NCBI GenBank assembly: GCA_964411985.1
Contig: CAYPNF010000016.1
Location: forward strand, 76,944-140,943
Reading direction: 5' to 3'
Origin: CAYPNF01 sp964411985
GTDB lineage: Bacteria > Verrucomicrobiota > Verrucomicrobiia > Limisphaerales > J093
DNA: 64,000 nucleotides
Below are positions 62,689 through 64,000 of this stretch, one piece after another (within the stretch, counting starts at the first letter, position 1; every line of letters begins with the position of its first letter). The notes under the pieces were generated by a model that did no database searches, was not told the origin of the DNA, and saw only the letters and a program-made list of their open reading frames with translations. Made by a program: the position numbers and the translations under genes.

Positions 62689-63370
62689 CGTTGGGGTTCA
62701 CTCTCAGCTCGGCGGACCGGCCATGCAGAACGATGCGCCCAGTTTCGAGGACGTAGCCGTACCCGGCGACCTCCAAGGCCAGGTTCGCGTTTTGTTCGAC
62801 CAACAGGATGGTGATTCCTTGCTGCCGGTTGATTTCAACGATTTTCTCGAAGATGGTTTGGACGAGCAGGGGAGCGATGCCCAGGGACGGTTCATCGAGC
62901 ATGAGGAACCTTGGGTGGCTCATCAAAGCGCGGCCGATGGCGAGCATCTGTTGTTCGCCTCCGGAGAGGGTCCCGGCGATTTGATGCAGACGTTCCTTCA
63001 GCCGGGGGAAGATGCTGAAGACGTATTGGAGCTGTTGCAGGGATTGGGAGCGGTCGCGGACGAGGTAAGCGCCGAGGTCGAGATTCTCCTGCACGGTGAG
63101 GTTGGCGAAGGCCATGCGTCCTTCGGGTACCTGGCAGAGACCTCGGCGGACAGTTTCATCGGGTCGACACCGGGTTATATCCTCCCCCCGAAATAGAATC
63201 GTGCCGGAGTGGGGAGGGACGATGCCGGAAATGGACCGGAGCGTGGTGGTCTTGCCCGCGCCATTGGCTCCCAGCAGGGTGACAATTCCCCCCTCGGGCA
63301 CGGTGAGGGAGATGCCCTGCAGCGCGGCGATAGAGTCATATTTCACGACCACTTCCCGCAGTTCAAGCAT
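62648..63370 (-). CDS. livF: Branched-chain amino acid ABC transporter, ATP-binding protein LivF
   Basis: 240 residues. Walker A GANGAGKT (34-41), Q-loop CQVPEGRMAFANLTVQENLD, signature LSGGEQQML and Walker B LMLDEPSLGIAP give a complete ATPase, and the PEGRMAFANLTV segment is typical of LivF. It powers uptake of leucine, isoleucine and valine or related amides at the inner membrane, with LivG, LivH, LivM and a binding protein. The start overlaps the livG stop by 8 bp, so the two are translationally coupled. Upstream genes of the operon lie beyond the window. Confidence 0.93.
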   Translation of the reverse strand: MLELREVVVKYDSIAALQGISLTVPEGGIVTLLGANGAGKTTTLRSISGIVPPHSGTILFRGEDITRCRPDETVRRGLCQVPEGRMAFANLTVQENLDLGAYLVRDRSQSLQQLQYVFSIFPRLKERLHQIAGTLSGGEQQMLAIGRALMSHPRFLMLDEPSLGIAPLLVQTIFEKIVEINRQQGITILLVEQNANLALEVAGYGYVLETGRIVLHGRSAELRVNPNVRAAYLGGGVETG

Positions 63371-64000
63371 GGCTGCCTCCAGCGGTGGGCGGTTTGGTGG
63401 GAGCGGATTCCGCGCCCAGATAGGCTTCGATGACGGCCGGGTCGCGCCGGATTGCCTCTGGGGTTCCTTCCGCGATCTTCTTGCCGTAGTCGAGAACGAC
63501 GATCCTTTGGCAGATGCCCATCACGACCGGCATGTCGTGTTCGACGAGCAGGATGGCGATGCGGTAGCGTTCGTGGATGAAGCGGATAAGACGGATCAGT
63601 TCGGCCTTCTCCGTAGGGTTCATCCCCGCAGCCGGTTCATCGAGCAGGAGCAATTTGGGGCGAGTGGCGAGAGCGCGTACGATCTCCAGGCGGCGTTGGT
63701 CTCCGTAGGAAAGACTCTTGGCGGGCGCATCCTGGAAGGGAACGAGGTGAAAGAGATCCAGCATCTCCAGCACCTGCCGACGAATCTCAGCTTCCTCGCG
63801 GGAAAAGGCTTGGCCGCGCCAGATGGCGTGCGAAACGCCACTCAGAATATGGAGATGGAAAGCCACGCGGACATTGTCAAAGACCGAGAGCGAGGGGAAG
63901 AGGCGGATGTTCTGAAACGTGCGCGCGATGCCGTGTTCGGTGATCTCGTAGGGCTGCTGGCCGGCGATGGGCGTTCCCGCGAAATGAATGGAGCCGCTCG
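63363..64000 (-). CDS. livG: Branched-chain amino acid ABC transporter, ATP-binding protein LivG (5' end outside window)
   Basis: The frame runs past the right edge of the window, so the N-terminal part with Walker A is missing. Visible are the LivG-specific region (GIARTFQNIRLFPSLSVFDN), signature SYGDQRRLEIVRAL, Walker B LLLLDEPAAGMNP and the H-loop VEHDMPVVMGIC. The LivG-type C-terminus ends in GSHA. It pairs with LivF, with which it shares an 8-bp overlap. Confidence 0.92.
   Translation of the reverse strand, partial: SGSIHFAGTPIAGQQPYEITEHGIARTFQNIRLFPSLSVFDNVRVAFHLHILSGVSHAIWRGQAFSREEAEIRRQVLEMLDLFHLVPFQDAPAKSLSYGDQRRLEIVRALATRPKLLLLDEPAAGMNPTEKAELIRLIRFIHERYRIAILLVEHDMPVVMGICQRIVVLDYGKKIAEGTPEAIRRDPAVIEAYLGAESAPTKPPTAGGSHA

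Overview
The window looks like chromosomal DNA of a verrucomicrobium, probably of the Pedosphaera/Limisphaerales type. This is inferred from high GC content, a DUF5069 protein, two proteins ending in a VPDSG-type exosortase sorting signal, delta-60/Calx-beta and FG-GAP/ASPIC giant secreted proteins, a FloA-NfeD pair, a hydrazine-synthase-alpha-like c-type cytochrome protein and many lone two-component systems. No rRNA, tRNA, CRISPR array, prophage or intact insertion sequence was found.

Layout. 0-11.6 kb: end of a U32 peptidase-family gene, a ModF-like double ATP-binding cassette protein, a Reg_prop/Y_Y_Y sensor kinase with its NarL-type regulator, an outer-membrane MetA-pathway-like protein, a chemoreceptor, a LytS/LytTR pair and a DUF971 protein. 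11.6-17 kb: dnaN, a cysteine desulfurase, a gene-less AT-richer stretch ending in a strong minus-strand terminator, then DUF5069 and an RG/PA-rich protein. 17-25 kb: a hybrid histidine kinase facing a 1585-residue delta-60 repeat protein, then a 153-bp tandem repeat. 25-30 kb: the classical pgk-tpiA-secG operon and mnmG. 30-39 kb: a VPDSG-CTERM protein, nfeD-floA and a third membrane protein, rpsA, a Tat-exported oxidoreductase, trxA and a type II secretion F-like protein. 39-62 kb is accessory: secreted proteins (unknown-family, sialidase-like, FG-GAP/ASPIC, HzsA-like cytochrome, metalloprotease, esterase, lipoprotein phosphoesterase) mixed with repeats, decayed transposon units and a gene remnant. 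62.6-64 kb: livF and the start-proximal-truncated livG of a branched-chain amino-acid ABC transporter.

The most notable non-coding signal is a family of short GTAG-led hairpins arranged as inverted pairs, that is, REP/BIME-like clusters. They lie right after rpsA (four units) and right after the GspF-like gene (five units), with one more before the aminotransferase. Stem changes are compensated between copies. The window also holds two internally deleted RAYT (REP-associated tyrosine transposase) units bounded by AATGGGGTCAG-type inverted repeats, so a REP/RAYT system has probably been active in this genome.

The most notable protein signal is a shared C-terminal module of roughly 40-50 residues. 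It has an S-x-D-L-x-x-W-like motif, then an F-Y-R-like motif at the extreme C-terminus. Four otherwise unrelated secreted proteins carry it: the delta-60 protein, the FG-GAP/ASPIC protein, the metalloprotease and the esterase. It may be a surface-sorting or attachment domain. All family assignments come from reading motifs by eye; no database search was run.
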